A DNA stretch of 56,874 nucleotides from an uncultured Porphyromonadaceae bacterium (GTDB taxonomy: Bacteria > Bacteroidota > Bacteroidia > Bacteroidales > Muribaculaceae): assembly GCA_902491515.1 (NCBI GenBank), contig CABUIC010000017.1:1-56874 (forward strand), in the 5' to 3' direction. The first letter of the stretch is position 1, and every line of letters begins with the position of its first letter. The position numbers and the translations under genes are program-made. Shown piece by piece: positions 48,235 through 56,632 of the stretch. The notes under the pieces are model-generated. The model was not told where the DNA came from. It made no database searches and worked only from the letters and a program-made list of their open reading frames with translations.

Positions 48235-49638
48235 ATGATTCATCAGATAGAACAGTTCATAATAGCCGCCGCCGACGTGCTTTCGGGTTATCCCCTCTTC
48301 TTTCTGCTCATCGGGGGCGGTCTGTACCTCTTCATATCCTCGGGCGCCGTATCAATCAGGCGGCTGCCCCACTCCATCCGCGAGCTCCGCAAGCGGGGCG
48401 CCGGCGACTCCGGCGCCGGGCAGATTTCCTCGGCCCAGGCCCTGACCTCCGTAATCGGCGCCACCGTCGGAATGGGCAACATCGCCGGCGTGGCGATAGC
48501 CCTCGTCATGGGCGGACCGGGAGCCATCTTCTGGATGTGGGTGAGCGCCGTCGTGGGCATGGCAACGAAATACCACGAGGGCGTCCTCGCCATCATGTAC
48601 AAGGGCAAGGACGACATGGGCAACCCCCAGGGCGGCCCGATGCACATCATCGAGAAGGGCATGGGCCCGAAATGGAAGCCTCTGGCCCGCTTCTTCGCCA
48701 TCGCGGGCCTATTCGGCACAATGTGCATCATGAACGCCAACCAGCTCACCGAGGCATTCATGGCCGCCTTCACCAACCCCGACGACATCGCCGCCAGCGC
48801 CTTCCTCTCGAAAATCGGAGCCTTCTTCAGCCTCGAGAACTATCAGGCATACCGCCTCCTCTTCGGCTGCGCCATCGCCGTGATTGTCGGCCTCGTCATT
48901 CTCGGAGGCATAAAACGCATCGCCAACGTGGCCTCCGTGCTCGTGCCCTTCATGGTCGGGGTGTACTTCCTGATGGTGCTCTACATCATCCTGACGAACC
49001 TCCACGCCGTTCCGGCGGCAGTGGCGAGTATCTTCCGCGAGGCCTTCAATCTCCGGGCCGGAATCGGCGCTCTGGCGGGAATAGCCATCATCGGCGCCCG
49101 GCGCGCGGCCCTCGTCAACGACGCCGGAATCGGCACGGCCTCCATCATGCACGGCGCCTCCGCCAACAAGAACGCCGTGCGCGAGGGCCTCATCGCCATG
49201 CTCGGCCCCAGCATCGACTCGGGCCTCGTCTGCACCCTCACGGCCATCGCCATCCTCATCTGCGGCAACATCGACGTCGAGGGCATCAAGGGACTCGAGA
49301 TAGCCATGGGCGCCTTCGCCAAGGGCATTCCGATGGGCGACATCCTGCTGATGCTCGTGGTGGTGTGCTTCGCCCTGTCATCGATGTTCAGCTACAGCTT
49401 CTACGGCACGAGCTGCGCCACATACCTCTTCGGCACGCGCATCGGCAAATACTACCGCTGGTTTTTCCTCGCCACGCTTATTGTCTTCGCCGTGGTGCCG
49501 ATCGAGGCGGCCGTCGGCGCCTGCGACCTCTTCTACGCCCTCATGGCCATCCCCACGATGATCGCCATCCTCACGCTCAGCCCCCGCGTCCGCAAGGCCA
49601 CGCGCGAATACTTCAAGAAAGAGAAATCCGACAAATAA
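48235..49638 (+). CDS. Alanine/glycine:cation symporter (AgcS family)
   Basis: The product has 467 residues with about eleven helices. The AgcS signature is present: TSVIGATVGMGNIAGVAIALVMGGPGAIFWMWVSAVVGMATKYHEGVLA, GGPMHIIEKGMG, GIAIIGARRAALVNDAGIGTASIMHG. It imports alanine or glycine with sodium. Uptake of glycine would feed the glycine cleavage operon in this window (inference). The start at 48235 is set by the -7 box; an upstream ATG at 48196 would lie before it. Confidence 0.93.
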   Translation: MIHQIEQFIIAAADVLSGYPLFFLLIGGGLYLFISSGAVSIRRLPHSIRELRKRGAGDSGAGQISSAQALTSVIGATVGMGNIAGVAIALVMGGPGAIFWMWVSAVVGMATKYHEGVLAIMYKGKDDMGNPQGGPMHIIEKGMGPKWKPLARFFAIAGLFGTMCIMNANQLTEAFMAAFTNPDDIAASAFLSKIGAFFSLENYQAYRLLFGCAIAVIVGLVILGGIKRIANVASVLVPFMVGVYFLMVLYIILTNLHAVPAAVASIFREAFNLRAGIGALAGIAIIGARRAALVNDAGIGTASIMHGASANKNAVREGLIAMLGPSIDSGLVCTLTAIAILICGNIDVEGIKGLEIAMGAFAKGIPMGDILLMLVVVCFALSSMFSYSFYGTSCATYLFGTRIGKYYRWFFLATLIVFAVVPIEAAVGACDLFYALMAIPTMIAILTLSPRVRKATREYFKKEKSDK

Positions 49639-49641
49639 GAT

Positions 49642-50490
49642 ATGTTAGCCTCTGTCACCTGGGACGTCAGTCCCGACCTCTTCACTCTCGGCCCCGTCAC
49701 CGTCCGCTGGTACGGCCTGATGTTCGCCATCGGCTTCTGGATTGGCTACCTCCTCGTGGCCAAGATGTTCAAACGCGAAGGCGCTCCCGAAAGCTGGCTC
49801 GGCATCCTGCTGATATACGTGGCCGTGGCCACCATCGTCGGCGCCCGCCTCGGCCACGTGTTCTTCTACCAGTGGGACTACTACAGCCAGCATCCCATGA
49901 AGATACTCGCCACCTGGGAAGGCGGCCTCGCGAGCCACGGCGGCGCGATAGGCATCATCATCGCCGTGATTCTCTTCTCGATTTTCACCACGAAGCGCTC
50001 GCCGCTCTGGACCTTCGACCGCCTCACCATCGTAATAGCCCTAGTGGGCGGCATGATCCGTTTCGGCAATCTCATGAATTCCGAAATCTTCGGCCATCCC
50101 ACCACCCTGCCCTGGGGCTTCTGCTTCGTGCGCTCGCAGGAATGGCAGATGATGTTCGCCCCGCAGGCCTGCCACCCCACGCAGATCTACGAATCGCTGA
50201 CCTATCTCGCGCTCTTCGGCCTGATGATGTGGATGTACTGGAAAAAGAACGCCGGCGAGCGTCCGGGGCTCCTCTTCGGCACCTTCCTCGTCGGCACCTT
50301 CGGCACGCGCATCCTCTGGGAAATGCTCAAGAACGACCAGGTGGCCTTCGAGGCCGACATGACCCTCAACATGGGCCAGTGGCTCAGCATTCCCTTCGTA
50401 ATCCTCGGCCTCTGGCTTATTATCAGGGCCTACCGCCGTCCGAGACTACATCTGAAATACCCCAACCGCTTCGCCCCGGAGAAGAAATGA
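49642..50490 (+). CDS. lgt: Prolipoprotein diacylglyceryl transferase
   Basis: The product has 282 residues. Lgt moves diacylglycerol from phosphatidylglycerol to the lipobox Cys of prolipoproteins. Seven helices and the signature regions are present: VTVRWYGLMFAIGFWIGYLL, GARLGHVFFYQWDYY, GGLASHGGAIGIIIAV, RFGNLMNSEIFGHPT and HPTQIYESLTYL. It starts 3 bp after the symporter and overlaps the next gene by 4 bp. It would process the many lipoproteins seen in this window. Confidence 0.97.
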   Translation: MLASVTWDVSPDLFTLGPVTVRWYGLMFAIGFWIGYLLVAKMFKREGAPESWLGILLIYVAVATIVGARLGHVFFYQWDYYSQHPMKILATWEGGLASHGGAIGIIIAVILFSIFTTKRSPLWTFDRLTIVIALVGGMIRFGNLMNSEIFGHPTTLPWGFCFVRSQEWQMMFAPQACHPTQIYESLTYLALFGLMMWMYWKKNAGERPGLLFGTFLVGTFGTRILWEMLKNDQVAFEADMTLNMGQWLSIPFVILGLWLIIRAYRRPRLHLKYPNRFAPEKK

Positions 50491-51293
50491 CGCCCGAAGT
50501 CATCTCGCGCCTCGACGACCCGCGCGTGGCCCCCTACGCCCGCCTCACCGAGGCCCAGCTCCGCTCGCGCCTGCGGCCTGAGGAGGCGCTGTTCATTGCC
50601 GAGAGTCCCAAGGTGATCCGCGTGGCCCTCGACGCCGGCTACACGCCCCTGAGTATGCTCTGCGAGGAGCGTCACATCACCGGCGACGCCGCGGACATCA
50701 TCGCCTGCTGCCCCGGAATGCCCGTCTACACTGCTCCGCGGCCGCTTCTCGAAGGACTGACGGGCTACACCCTCACCCGCGGCGTGCTCTGCGCCATGCG
50801 CCGTCCTGCCGACCGCTCCGCCGCGGACGTATGCCCTCCCGCGGGGCAGAGGAGCCGCGTGGTGGTAATCGACGGGGTGACGGACACAACCAACATCGGC
50901 GCGATTTTCCGCTCCGCCGCCGCTCTCGGCATCGACGCCGTGCTTCTCAGCCCCACATCCTGCGACCCGCTGAACCGGCGCTCCGTGCGCGTGTCGATGG
51001 GAACGGTTTTTCTCGTGCCCTGGGCTTATACATCGGCTGACTATCAGGAAGAAATGCGCAGACTTGGCTATAGGACCGTGGCCATGGCGCTGACCGACCG
51101 CTCCGTGGGCCTCGACGACCCGGCGCTCAAGGCCGAGCCGCGCCTGGCTATAATCATGGGCACCGAAGGCGACGGCCTCGCCGACCGCGAAATCTCCGGC
51201 GCCGACTACACCGTCCGCATCCCCATGGCCCGCAACGTCGACTCCCTCAACGTAGCCGCCGCAGCCGCCGTGGCCTTCTGGGAGCTGAGATAG
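50487..51293 (+). CDS. TrmH/SpoU-family RNA 2'-O-methyltransferase
   Basis: The product has 268 residues. The C-terminal SPOUT domain has all three motifs: NIGAIFRSAAALGIDAVLL, LAIIMGTEGDGL and IPMARNVDSLNVAAAAAVAFWE. The N-terminal part is a substrate-binding domain like that of tRNA/rRNA methyltransferases (ARLTEAQLRSRL, FIAESPKVIRVAL). Target RNA is unknown. Start ATGA overlaps lgt; longer frames upstream lie inside lgt and the symporter. Confidence 0.92.
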   Translation: MTPEVISRLDDPRVAPYARLTEAQLRSRLRPEEALFIAESPKVIRVALDAGYTPLSMLCEERHITGDAADIIACCPGMPVYTAPRPLLEGLTGYTLTRGVLCAMRRPADRSAADVCPPAGQRSRVVVIDGVTDTTNIGAIFRSAAALGIDAVLLSPTSCDPLNRRSVRVSMGTVFLVPWAYTSADYQEEMRRLGYRTVAMALTDRSVGLDDPALKAEPRLAIIMGTEGDGLADREISGADYTVRIPMARNVDSLNVAAAAAVAFWELR

Positions 51294-51296
51294 GAG

Positions 51297-51345
51297 CGGT
51301 GTGCCATGGCACGTCCGTCTCTTTGATGGTATTTTCCCGTCTTCC
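51297..51345. repeat. Partial palindromic element
   Basis: GTGCCATGGCACGTCC (51301-51316) followed by GTCTCTTTGATGGTATTTT, matching the left end and spacer of the element at 43241. It lies directly before the IS30 fragment. Confidence 0.7.
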
Positions 51346-51352
51346 CAGTCGT

Positions 51353-51694
51353 TTCAGGGATTGGGAGATGGACACGATAGTCGGCAAGGACGGCAAGGGT
51401 GCCATAGTCACCCTTACAGAAAGAAGCACCAACATGCTCCTTATGGAAAGGCTGCCTGAGGAAAAGCACCCGAAACCATTGGCAAAAGTAGTTATACGCT
51501 TACTCTTTCCTTATCGGCACACGGTTCGGTCAATTACGACAGACAACGGCTCGGAATTTTGTTGCCATAAATTGATTTACAAAGCTTTAGCTCCTAAAGA
51601 CACGCACAATCCAAACCTCTTGTTCTTTGTGGACTCTTATTCATCATGGCAGAAAGGTGCTATTGAAAAATGTATTCTTCCGAAAAATCGCTAA
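51353..51694 (+). pseudogene. IS30-family transposase fragment
   Basis: About 113 codons of the catalytic core remain: FRDWEMDTIVGKDGKGAIVTLTER, then VRSITTDNGSEFCCHK and SYSSWQKGAIE, i.e. the D-D-E triad of IS30 transposases. The N-terminal HTH domain is gone, a short extra segment (DTHNPNLL) interrupts the region before SYSSW, and the reading frame ends soon after the last Glu. No terminal inverted repeats were found. Confidence 0.8.
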
Positions 51695-51714
51695 TTTTGC
51701 ACTTGCCAGTTTAG

Positions 51715-52050
51715 AGCGAAGCCACACCTCCGGCTATAGAGTCTTCCGCGTTCAACGATATCGATAAATGGAACTGTACGTTGCATGTTCCCGAAAATTC
51801 TTTTGAAAGCTATTCGATGAGCAATGGCTGGAAAGATTTTTTCAAGATTGAGAATGATCTTGAAGTAATTGAGATTTCGGAAACCTCTGACATCAGGATA
51901 GATCAGGAATCGGACATCAAGGTGTTCAGTGTAAAAGGCAACTTGGTGGATGAGGCCGGGTGTTGCAAAACCCCAATCCGCCCATTCGTCGCGGACGCGC
52001 CATTGGCGCGTCCCTACATGTTTTCAATGGGTTACGACAGACTCCATTAA
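51715..52050 (+). pseudogene. Fragment of a leucine-rich-repeat (BspA-like) surface protein
   Basis: The frame from 51715 reads SEATPPAIESSAFNDIDKWNCTLHVPENS and then SYSMSNGWKDFFKIEND, the closing LRR_5 unit of BspA-like proteins, followed by a ...IKVFSVKGNLVDEAG C-terminal tail. A stop (51712-51714) and missing repeats truncate it at the left; at the right it runs into the palindromic repeat at 51993. No start codon of its own. Confidence 0.7.
51993..52030. repeat. Palindromic repeat, GGACGCGCC type
   Basis: GGACGCGCC-ATT-GGCGCGTCC (51993-52013), then CTAC and TGTTTTCAATG, a tail also found after the copy at 54463. Confidence 0.8.
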
Positions 52051-52098
52051 TGGACATGCTTCCAAAACCGCGTTTTGCGACATCCGGTCAGGAGGAGG

Positions 52099-52590
52099 TC
52101 AGCCGAGGATTTTCCGGAGTTGGGCGGGGGTGGGATTGTGGGCGATGATTTTGCCCTGGGGGTTGATGAGGAGGGTGCCATAGCCGTCGCGGAGGGCGTA
52201 GTTTTTGCGGATTACGGCGGCCTGGGCCGAGTCGGCATGGTACTGGGTGGCGGCGTCGAGGCCGTCGCGGCGAACGATTTCACGGTAGAGGCCCTCGGAG
52301 CGGTCGAAATTGACGCTCCGGAAGGCGACGCGGACGCGGGGATGGTCCTCGACCCAGGCGTCGTACTCGTTGGCGGCAACGCGGGAGGCGGCGTCGGTGC
52401 TCGTCCAGAAGTTAAGAATGACGTATTCGCCCCGAAGGCTGTCGAGGTTGAGCGCGCGGCCTGAATCCCTGAGGTTCAAGGCCGGAGCGCGGCGCCCGAT
52501 GCCGGTGAGCCAGTCGCTCTCCGAGTTCATGGTCATGGCTACGACCACGCCGATAAAAAGAGCGAATATCAAAAGGAATTTCTTTACCAT
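52099..52590 (-). CDS. Thioredoxin-fold protein without the CxxC site
   Basis: The product has 163 residues with an N-terminal signal anchor and a TlpA/AhpC-type fold: GRRAPALNLRDSGRALNLDSLRGEYVILNFW, where the redox CxxC is replaced by Ser-Thr-Asp-Ala (FWTSTDAASR), then VAFRSVNFDRSEG and GYGTLLINPQGKIIA. No Cys in the active region, so it cannot do disulfide chemistry; a binding or chaperone role is likelier. It follows the GldB gene by 49 bp and is probably cotranscribed. Confidence 0.8.
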   Translation of the reverse strand: MVKKFLLIFALFIGVVVAMTMNSESDWLTGIGRRAPALNLRDSGRALNLDSLRGEYVILNFWTSTDAASRVAANEYDAWVEDHPRVRVAFRSVNFDRSEGLYREIVRRDGLDAATQYHADSAQAAVIRKNYALRDGYGTLLINPQGKIIAHNPTPAQLRKILG

Positions 52591-52639
52591 GGCGTTGCCT
52601 TTCTTTATATAAAGGGAACACCTTGGGGCGGCCGGGGGT

Positions 52640-53623
52640 TCAGTCCGGAGAATAGTCCACGAGGCTGAGGGCGTCGGGGCTGTTGTAGAAGTCGGGGGAG
52701 AGGAGGTCCGAGAGGCGCTTTTCGGGATGGCGGGCGAGGTAGGAGCGGACCATGCGGTAGCCTATGAAGCGGCCGACGCGGCCCGGGGAGTAGATGCTGA
52801 GGAGGGGTGTGGCGGGAGCGGGCGAAACGAGTCTGTCGGCGGTCTGCGGATCAGTGTCATAGACAAGCTGCTTGGCCACGAGTGTCCTCCACAGCTCGGC
52901 CTCATGCTCGAGAAGCCACTCGAACTGCTCCGGGGAATAGCCGAGGGAGGCGGCCTCGGTGGCTCCGTCGACGCTCAGGAGGCGCCCCATGGCGATGGCC
53001 CCGGAGTAGAGCATACGGCTCAGGACGGTGGCGCCGTCGGGCGCGGGCTCGAAGGGGCGGGCGGTGCCGAGGAGGGCTTCGGCGATATCGTAGGGGAGCT
53101 GTTCGGGGGTCTTTAGCACGCGCTCGTACACGGGGAAGCGCTGGTAGCCCTCGTAGTCCGGGTCGAGGTAATGGTTCATGGCTATGAACATGGTGCTGTC
53201 GAGGAAGCCGATCGGCTCGCGACGCCCGTAGACCACTGCGGCGTATTTTCGGGGGGGGAGGTCGATGCCTTCGAGGCGTGCGGCGGCGAGGGCATAGCCG
53301 ATGTATCGGTCGAGAGGGGCGCCGGCGGGACCGTATATGCTGTCTACGGCCGGAGTGAAGACCCTGACAGGAAGGGAGTTGGCCCACATGGAGGCATCGG
53401 CGGAGAGGGAGTCGTGGGGATAGTTGACCACGGAGAGGAATTCGCGGAGGAGGGCCGTGTCGGCGAGGACGGCGGCGCTGTCGCGGTCGGCGAAATAGCG
53501 GTAGAGAGGTACAACTGCCACGGAATCAAGCGCTTCGGGGAGGGGGCGCGCGGACTGCCGGGTGCAGCCGGCGCCGAGCAGCATACATATGAAGATGAGT
53601 GTGAGGCTAAGTTTCCTATACAT
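52640..53623 (-). CDS. gldB: GldB-family gliding-motility-type lipoprotein
   Basis: The product has 327 residues with a lipobox (LLGAGC). The body follows GldB: ALDSVAVVPLYRYFAD, YALAAARLEGIDLPP, FIAMNHYLDPDYEGYQRFP, LLEHEAELWRTLVAKQLVY, GRFIGYRMVRSYLARHP. In Flavobacterium GldB is needed for gliding; in non-gliding Bacteroidales the homologue persists, with unclear role. The promoter (minus) is an exact consensus. Confidence 0.85.
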   Translation of the reverse strand: MYRKLSLTLIFICMLLGAGCTRQSARPLPEALDSVAVVPLYRYFADRDSAAVLADTALLREFLSVVNYPHDSLSADASMWANSLPVRVFTPAVDSIYGPAGAPLDRYIGYALAAARLEGIDLPPRKYAAVVYGRREPIGFLDSTMFIAMNHYLDPDYEGYQRFPVYERVLKTPEQLPYDIAEALLGTARPFEPAPDGATVLSRMLYSGAIAMGRLLSVDGATEAASLGYSPEQFEWLLEHEAELWRTLVAKQLVYDTDPQTADRLVSPAPATPLLSIYSPGRVGRFIGYRMVRSYLARHPEKRLSDLLSPDFYNSPDALSLVDYSPD

Positions 53624-53642
53624 ATTTTCAGATTTTGACTTG

Positions 53643-53673
53643 CAAAAATAACACTTTTGCGCGTAAAAACAAA
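53643..53673 (-). promoter_or_regulatory. Promoter of gldB
   Basis: TTTG (53673-53670), 19 nt, TATTTTTG (53650-53643), exact consensus, leader about 14-16 nt. Confidence 0.8.
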
Positions 53674-53785
53674 AAGAATGTCAAAACGAGGCTTACGATT
53701 TAAACCAAAAGGCGAGAAAAACGTCCTAAAGATGTACGAAAACGAAAGACATCAATCACAATCTCTCCACTAAACACAAGAAAAC

Positions 53786-54331
53786 ATGAAAAAGAAAATC
53801 TTCGCCATCGCACTGATGGCACTCGCAACTGCCGGCGCCTCGACCGCCTTCGCCGCTACCGATAAGAACGACAGCAAGGGCACGTGCCCCCAGACCGAGT
53901 GCACCGCACCGGGCGAATGCCGTCCAGAGAAGTGCCGTCCGGACAACTGCCCCTTCGAGGGCCTGAACCTCACCGCCGACCAGCAGGCCAAGGTGAAAGC
54001 CCTCCGCGAGGACTGCGCCAAGCAGCGCAAGGCCGACAAGGAGCAGCTCAAGGCCAACGTCAAGAAGGCCCGCGACGCCCGGAAGGCCGACGCCCTCACG
54101 AAGCACGCCGACTACCTCGCGAAGCTCAAGGCTATCCTCACCCCCGAGCAGTATGTGAAGTTCCTTGAGAACTCCTTCACTAACCAGGGACCCCGCGGCC
54201 CGAAATACGACGGCCCCCGCGGCGACCGTAAGGCTCACGCCTTCCACGGCAAGCTCCGCGACGGCGGCAGACGCGACGGCGGCAAGCGCATGAGCGACCC
54301 GCGCCCCCAGGCTTCCGCCGAGAACAAGTAA
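53786..54331 (+). CDS. DUF4890 (Spy/CpxP-like) periplasmic protein with Cys-rich linker
   Basis: The product has 181 residues. Signal peptide ends near Ala23. Residues 34-55 hold five Cys (34, 39, 45, 50, 55) among Pro and charged residues. A Spy-like helical region follows (LTADQQAKVKALREDCAKQRKADKEQL, LKAILTPEQYVKFLENSF), as in DUF4890 proteins, and the tail is rich in Arg, Gly and Lys. Spy/CpxP relatives are stress-induced periplasmic chaperones or signalling modulators. The Cys cluster is not usual and suggests metal or disulfide chemistry. A terminator follows. Confidence 0.8.
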   Translation: MKKKIFAIALMALATAGASTAFAATDKNDSKGTCPQTECTAPGECRPEKCRPDNCPFEGLNLTADQQAKVKALREDCAKQRKADKEQLKANVKKARDARKADALTKHADYLAKLKAILTPEQYVKFLENSFTNQGPRGPKYDGPRGDRKAHAFHGKLRDGGRRDGGKRMSDPRPQASAENK

Positions 54332-54359
54332 AATTCTCATCTCCTCTCTCACAATCGAT

Positions 54360-54399
54360 TCCCGCGCCCCTGCAAAAGGGTCACGCGGGATATTTTTTT
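54360..54399 (+). terminator. Terminator of the DUF4890 gene
   Basis: TCCCGCG pairs with CGCGGGA (54384-54390), with an inner CCC/GGG, followed by seven T. Confidence 0.85.
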
Positions 54400-54462
54400 G
54401 CCCACGTATTCATATTTCCGGGGGAGGTGTATGTCAAAATTCCCATTTCGCCCGTTCGGGGC

Positions 54463-54500
54463 GGACGTGCCATGGTACGTCCCTACTGGTTTTCAATGAA
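54463..54500. repeat. Palindromic repeat, GGACGTGCC type
   Basis: GGACGTGCCATGGTACGTCC with one mismatch, then CTAC and GGTTTTCAATG as in the copy at 51993. Confidence 0.8.
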
Positions 54501-54536
54501 TTATAACGAAGGAGTCCGGGGTATTTTTGTGCGGGG

Positions 54537-55286
54537 CTACATTATGCGTTCGGCGTTTTGTTTGAGCCATAGGCGGTAGTCGAGTATGTCGCCGTTGAAG
54601 GTGTTGAGGTCGACTTCGCCGGAGATGCCTGGGATGCGTCCTTTATGGCTGTGCTGCCATATGCGCCATGGGATGCCGGGTCCGGCGGGGGGATTGGTGA
54701 ATGAACAGATCCATATGTCGACATCGTCGATGCGGTCGCCGACGAAGCGGGAGAAGCCGTTCTTGTTGGTATAGACGAGGGAGGAGATTCCGGAGGCTTT
54801 CAGGCGTGAGCGCATGGCCTCGAGTCGCTCCACAATAAGCTCGGTAGGCACCTGGGCGGGATTGCCCCACTCCTCGACGTCGATAGCCACGGGGAGGTCG
54901 ATGATGCGGCCGTTGAGGGTCGTGATAATGTTCTCGGCCTGAGCGGTTCCGTCGGTGTCGAAGCGGAAGAAATGGTAGGGACCGACGTCGAGACCGGCCT
55001 TGCGGGCGGAATCGAAGTTGCGCACGAAGCTGGTGTCGCGGAAATCGGCGCCTTCCGTGGCCTTGAGGTAAACGAATGTGACATGGCCCTCGTCCTTCAC
55101 TCTGGGGAAATCAATGTTGCCGTTGTGGGCTGAGAGGTCGAGACCGACGAGGGGATATTTGTCGCGGTCGACCTCGACATGCGGCTCACGCTGACGGAGA
55201 ACGCGCCAGGAGAAGACTCCCGCGATGGCGAGGGCCGTGAAAGCGATAATGACTATGGCATAAAAGCGTGCGGAGATTTTCCCCAT
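54537..55286 (-). CDS. GH25 lysozyme with N-terminal membrane anchor
   Basis: The product has 249 residues. N-terminal transmembrane helix (FYAIVIIAFTALAIAGVFSW), then the GH25 barrel: LVGLDLSAHNGNIDFPRV, FVYLKATEGADFRD, GPYHFFRF, LPVAIDVEEWG (catalytic Asp/Glu) and WRIWQHSHKGRIPGISGEVDLNTFNG. It cleaves the glycan of peptidoglycan on the periplasmic side. Start MGKISARFY (55286) follows the -7 box at 55332-55339. Confidence 0.93.
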   Translation of the reverse strand: MGKISARFYAIVIIAFTALAIAGVFSWRVLRQREPHVEVDRDKYPLVGLDLSAHNGNIDFPRVKDEGHVTFVYLKATEGADFRDTSFVRNFDSARKAGLDVGPYHFFRFDTDGTAQAENIITTLNGRIIDLPVAIDVEEWGNPAQVPTELIVERLEAMRSRLKASGISSLVYTNKNGFSRFVGDRIDDVDIWICSFTNPPAGPGIPWRIWQHSHKGRIPGISGEVDLNTFNGDILDYRLWLKQNAERIM

Positions 55287-55298
55287 AATATATACAGA

Positions 55299-55324
55299 GG
55301 AGGTCCGAGTTCCGCCGGACCTCC
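55299..55324 (-). other. Hairpin between the PCMD and GH25 genes
   Basis: GGAGGTCCG (55299-55307) pairs with CGGACCTCC (55316-55324), 8-nt loop. It lies after the GH25 -7 box and about 12 nt before the start codon, so it is in the leader; it may also mark the end of the PCMD transcript. Confidence 0.55.
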
Positions 55325-55331
55325 CGAAGTG

Positions 55332-55339
55332 CAAAGTTA
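55332..55339 (-). promoter_or_regulatory. -7 box of the GH25 gene
   Basis: TAACTTTG on the minus strand, 45 nt before the ATG. Confidence 0.6.
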
Positions 55340-55356
55340 CGAAAATTTTCCGGAAA

Positions 55357-56325
55357 TCAGTACACGAAGCCGACGTTGTCGACCCAGAAGGTCATGTCGG
55401 GGGTACCGGTGTATGGTTCGCCGGAGCCGCTGCTCATCATTAGGATGACGTGTGTGGGAGTGGCGGATGCATCGTCCCATCCCACTTCGCGGACGGGCAC
55501 CATCTTGCCCTTTGAATTGCGGGCATAATAGCTCTTGGCCTCGGGAATGAGCCCCATGAAAGGCTTAAAGCCGGGGGTGGAGGTGATGTCGCCGTAGTTG
55601 ATTTTGAGGCGGTGGTCGTTTACCCAGCCGGATGTTGAGCGTCCGAGGAGCTCGCGGCCCGTGCCTACGCGCTTGGCGAAGATATTACCCTGAGCGTCCT
55701 CCCAGCGCCTCTGGAGGAATACGAGGACTTCGGCCTTGTCGGTGCCGGGGAGCTGTTTCTTCGAGCCGAAGCCGGAGGAATATATGCGTCCGGCGCCCTG
55801 AGGGATGGAGAGCTTATAGTCGTACCGGAGGGCTTTTGGACGCTTTGTAAAGGGGATTCCCATTTCCATCTTGGAATAGGGATTCTTTGTGTTCCTGACG
55901 GGCTCGAGCATCTTGCCGAGGAAAATGGAGCCGGCCACCATAACGTCGACATTTATTACGCCGACGGCCTTGCACTGCTCCATGTGGGTGGTGAGCTTGG
56001 CGCAGCGGTTGGAGCCTGAGCGAGTGTCGGGATAAACGGCATTCGAGGTCTTGGTGACACCCATGACCTTTGCGAGGACATTCGAGGTAGCCCAGGGGGA
56101 GCCTCCGCGGTTGGTGTAGGGGCGGTCGCCGGGGATGGTGGCCTCTGGCCCGATTTCATATACATTCTTGGTTTTGCCGCCGATAATCGCCGACTCCTTG
56201 ATGGAGCGCGTAATCCAGTTTTCGAAGTCGCCGTATCTGATAATCTCGACATTCTGAGCCGGGGAGATGAGCGGAGAGACTGCAAGAATACAGATTACTA
56301 TAATAAAGGAGTAAAACTTTTTCAT
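55357..56325 (-). CDS. Secreted PCMD-domain protein
   Basis: The product has 322 residues. Signal peptide (MKKFYSFIIVICILAVSPLISPAQ). The rest fits the PCMD domain, a lectin-like beta-jelly roll: NVEIIRYGDFENWI at the start, a middle with GKMLEPVRNTKNPYSKMEMGIPFTKRPKALRYDYKL, and the closing THVILMMSSGSGEPYTGTPDMTFWVDNVGFVY. The family is linked to carbohydrate utilisation in Bacteroidales; the substrate is unknown. Start at 56325 fits a TAAATTTG box (56356-56363). Confidence 0.85.
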   Translation of the reverse strand: MKKFYSFIIVICILAVSPLISPAQNVEIIRYGDFENWITRSIKESAIIGGKTKNVYEIGPEATIPGDRPYTNRGGSPWATSNVLAKVMGVTKTSNAVYPDTRSGSNRCAKLTTHMEQCKAVGVINVDVMVAGSIFLGKMLEPVRNTKNPYSKMEMGIPFTKRPKALRYDYKLSIPQGAGRIYSSGFGSKKQLPGTDKAEVLVFLQRRWEDAQGNIFAKRVGTGRELLGRSTSGWVNDHRLKINYGDITSTPGFKPFMGLIPEAKSYYARNSKGKMVPVREVGWDDASATPTHVILMMSSGSGEPYTGTPDMTFWVDNVGFVY

Positions 56326-56355
56326 AAGACAAATAGTTGACGTTGATTCTTCCTG

Positions 56356-56363
56356 CAAATTTA
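56356..56363 (-). promoter_or_regulatory. -7 box of the PCMD gene
   Basis: TAAATTTG on the minus strand, 30 nt before the ATG. Confidence 0.6.
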
Positions 56364-56632
56364 TCAATAAAACGTGTCGGGAAAAAGCATTGTTCTGGAA
56401 GTCCGGCCATTTTCCCCAACATTCGGGGCAAAAAGGACACGTTTCAGGAAATTATTTATAACATAAGTTTAATTTAGTTAAAAAAGGTTGCTATTTTAAA
56501 CTAAAAGGATACCCATGTGTATTTTTGCTCAGATTTTTTTTGGATATATTATGTTTTTGAGTAACTTGCGCCGAAATTCAAGGAAAGACAGAGAACAATC
56601 AATTTTCCAATCACTCAATATTCATTTCCTTT
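56364..56632. other. AT-rich gap before a decayed gene
   Basis: It contains a TATTTTTG box (56520-56527) that would serve the decayed gene at 56633; no other gene or RNA seen. With 56633-56859 it accounts for the gene-poor right end. Confidence 0.5.

Noticed and set aside
48537..50486. Long N-terminal extension of the TrmH-family gene frame
   Set aside because: It is a shadow of the symporter and lgt genes; the real start overlaps the lgt stop.
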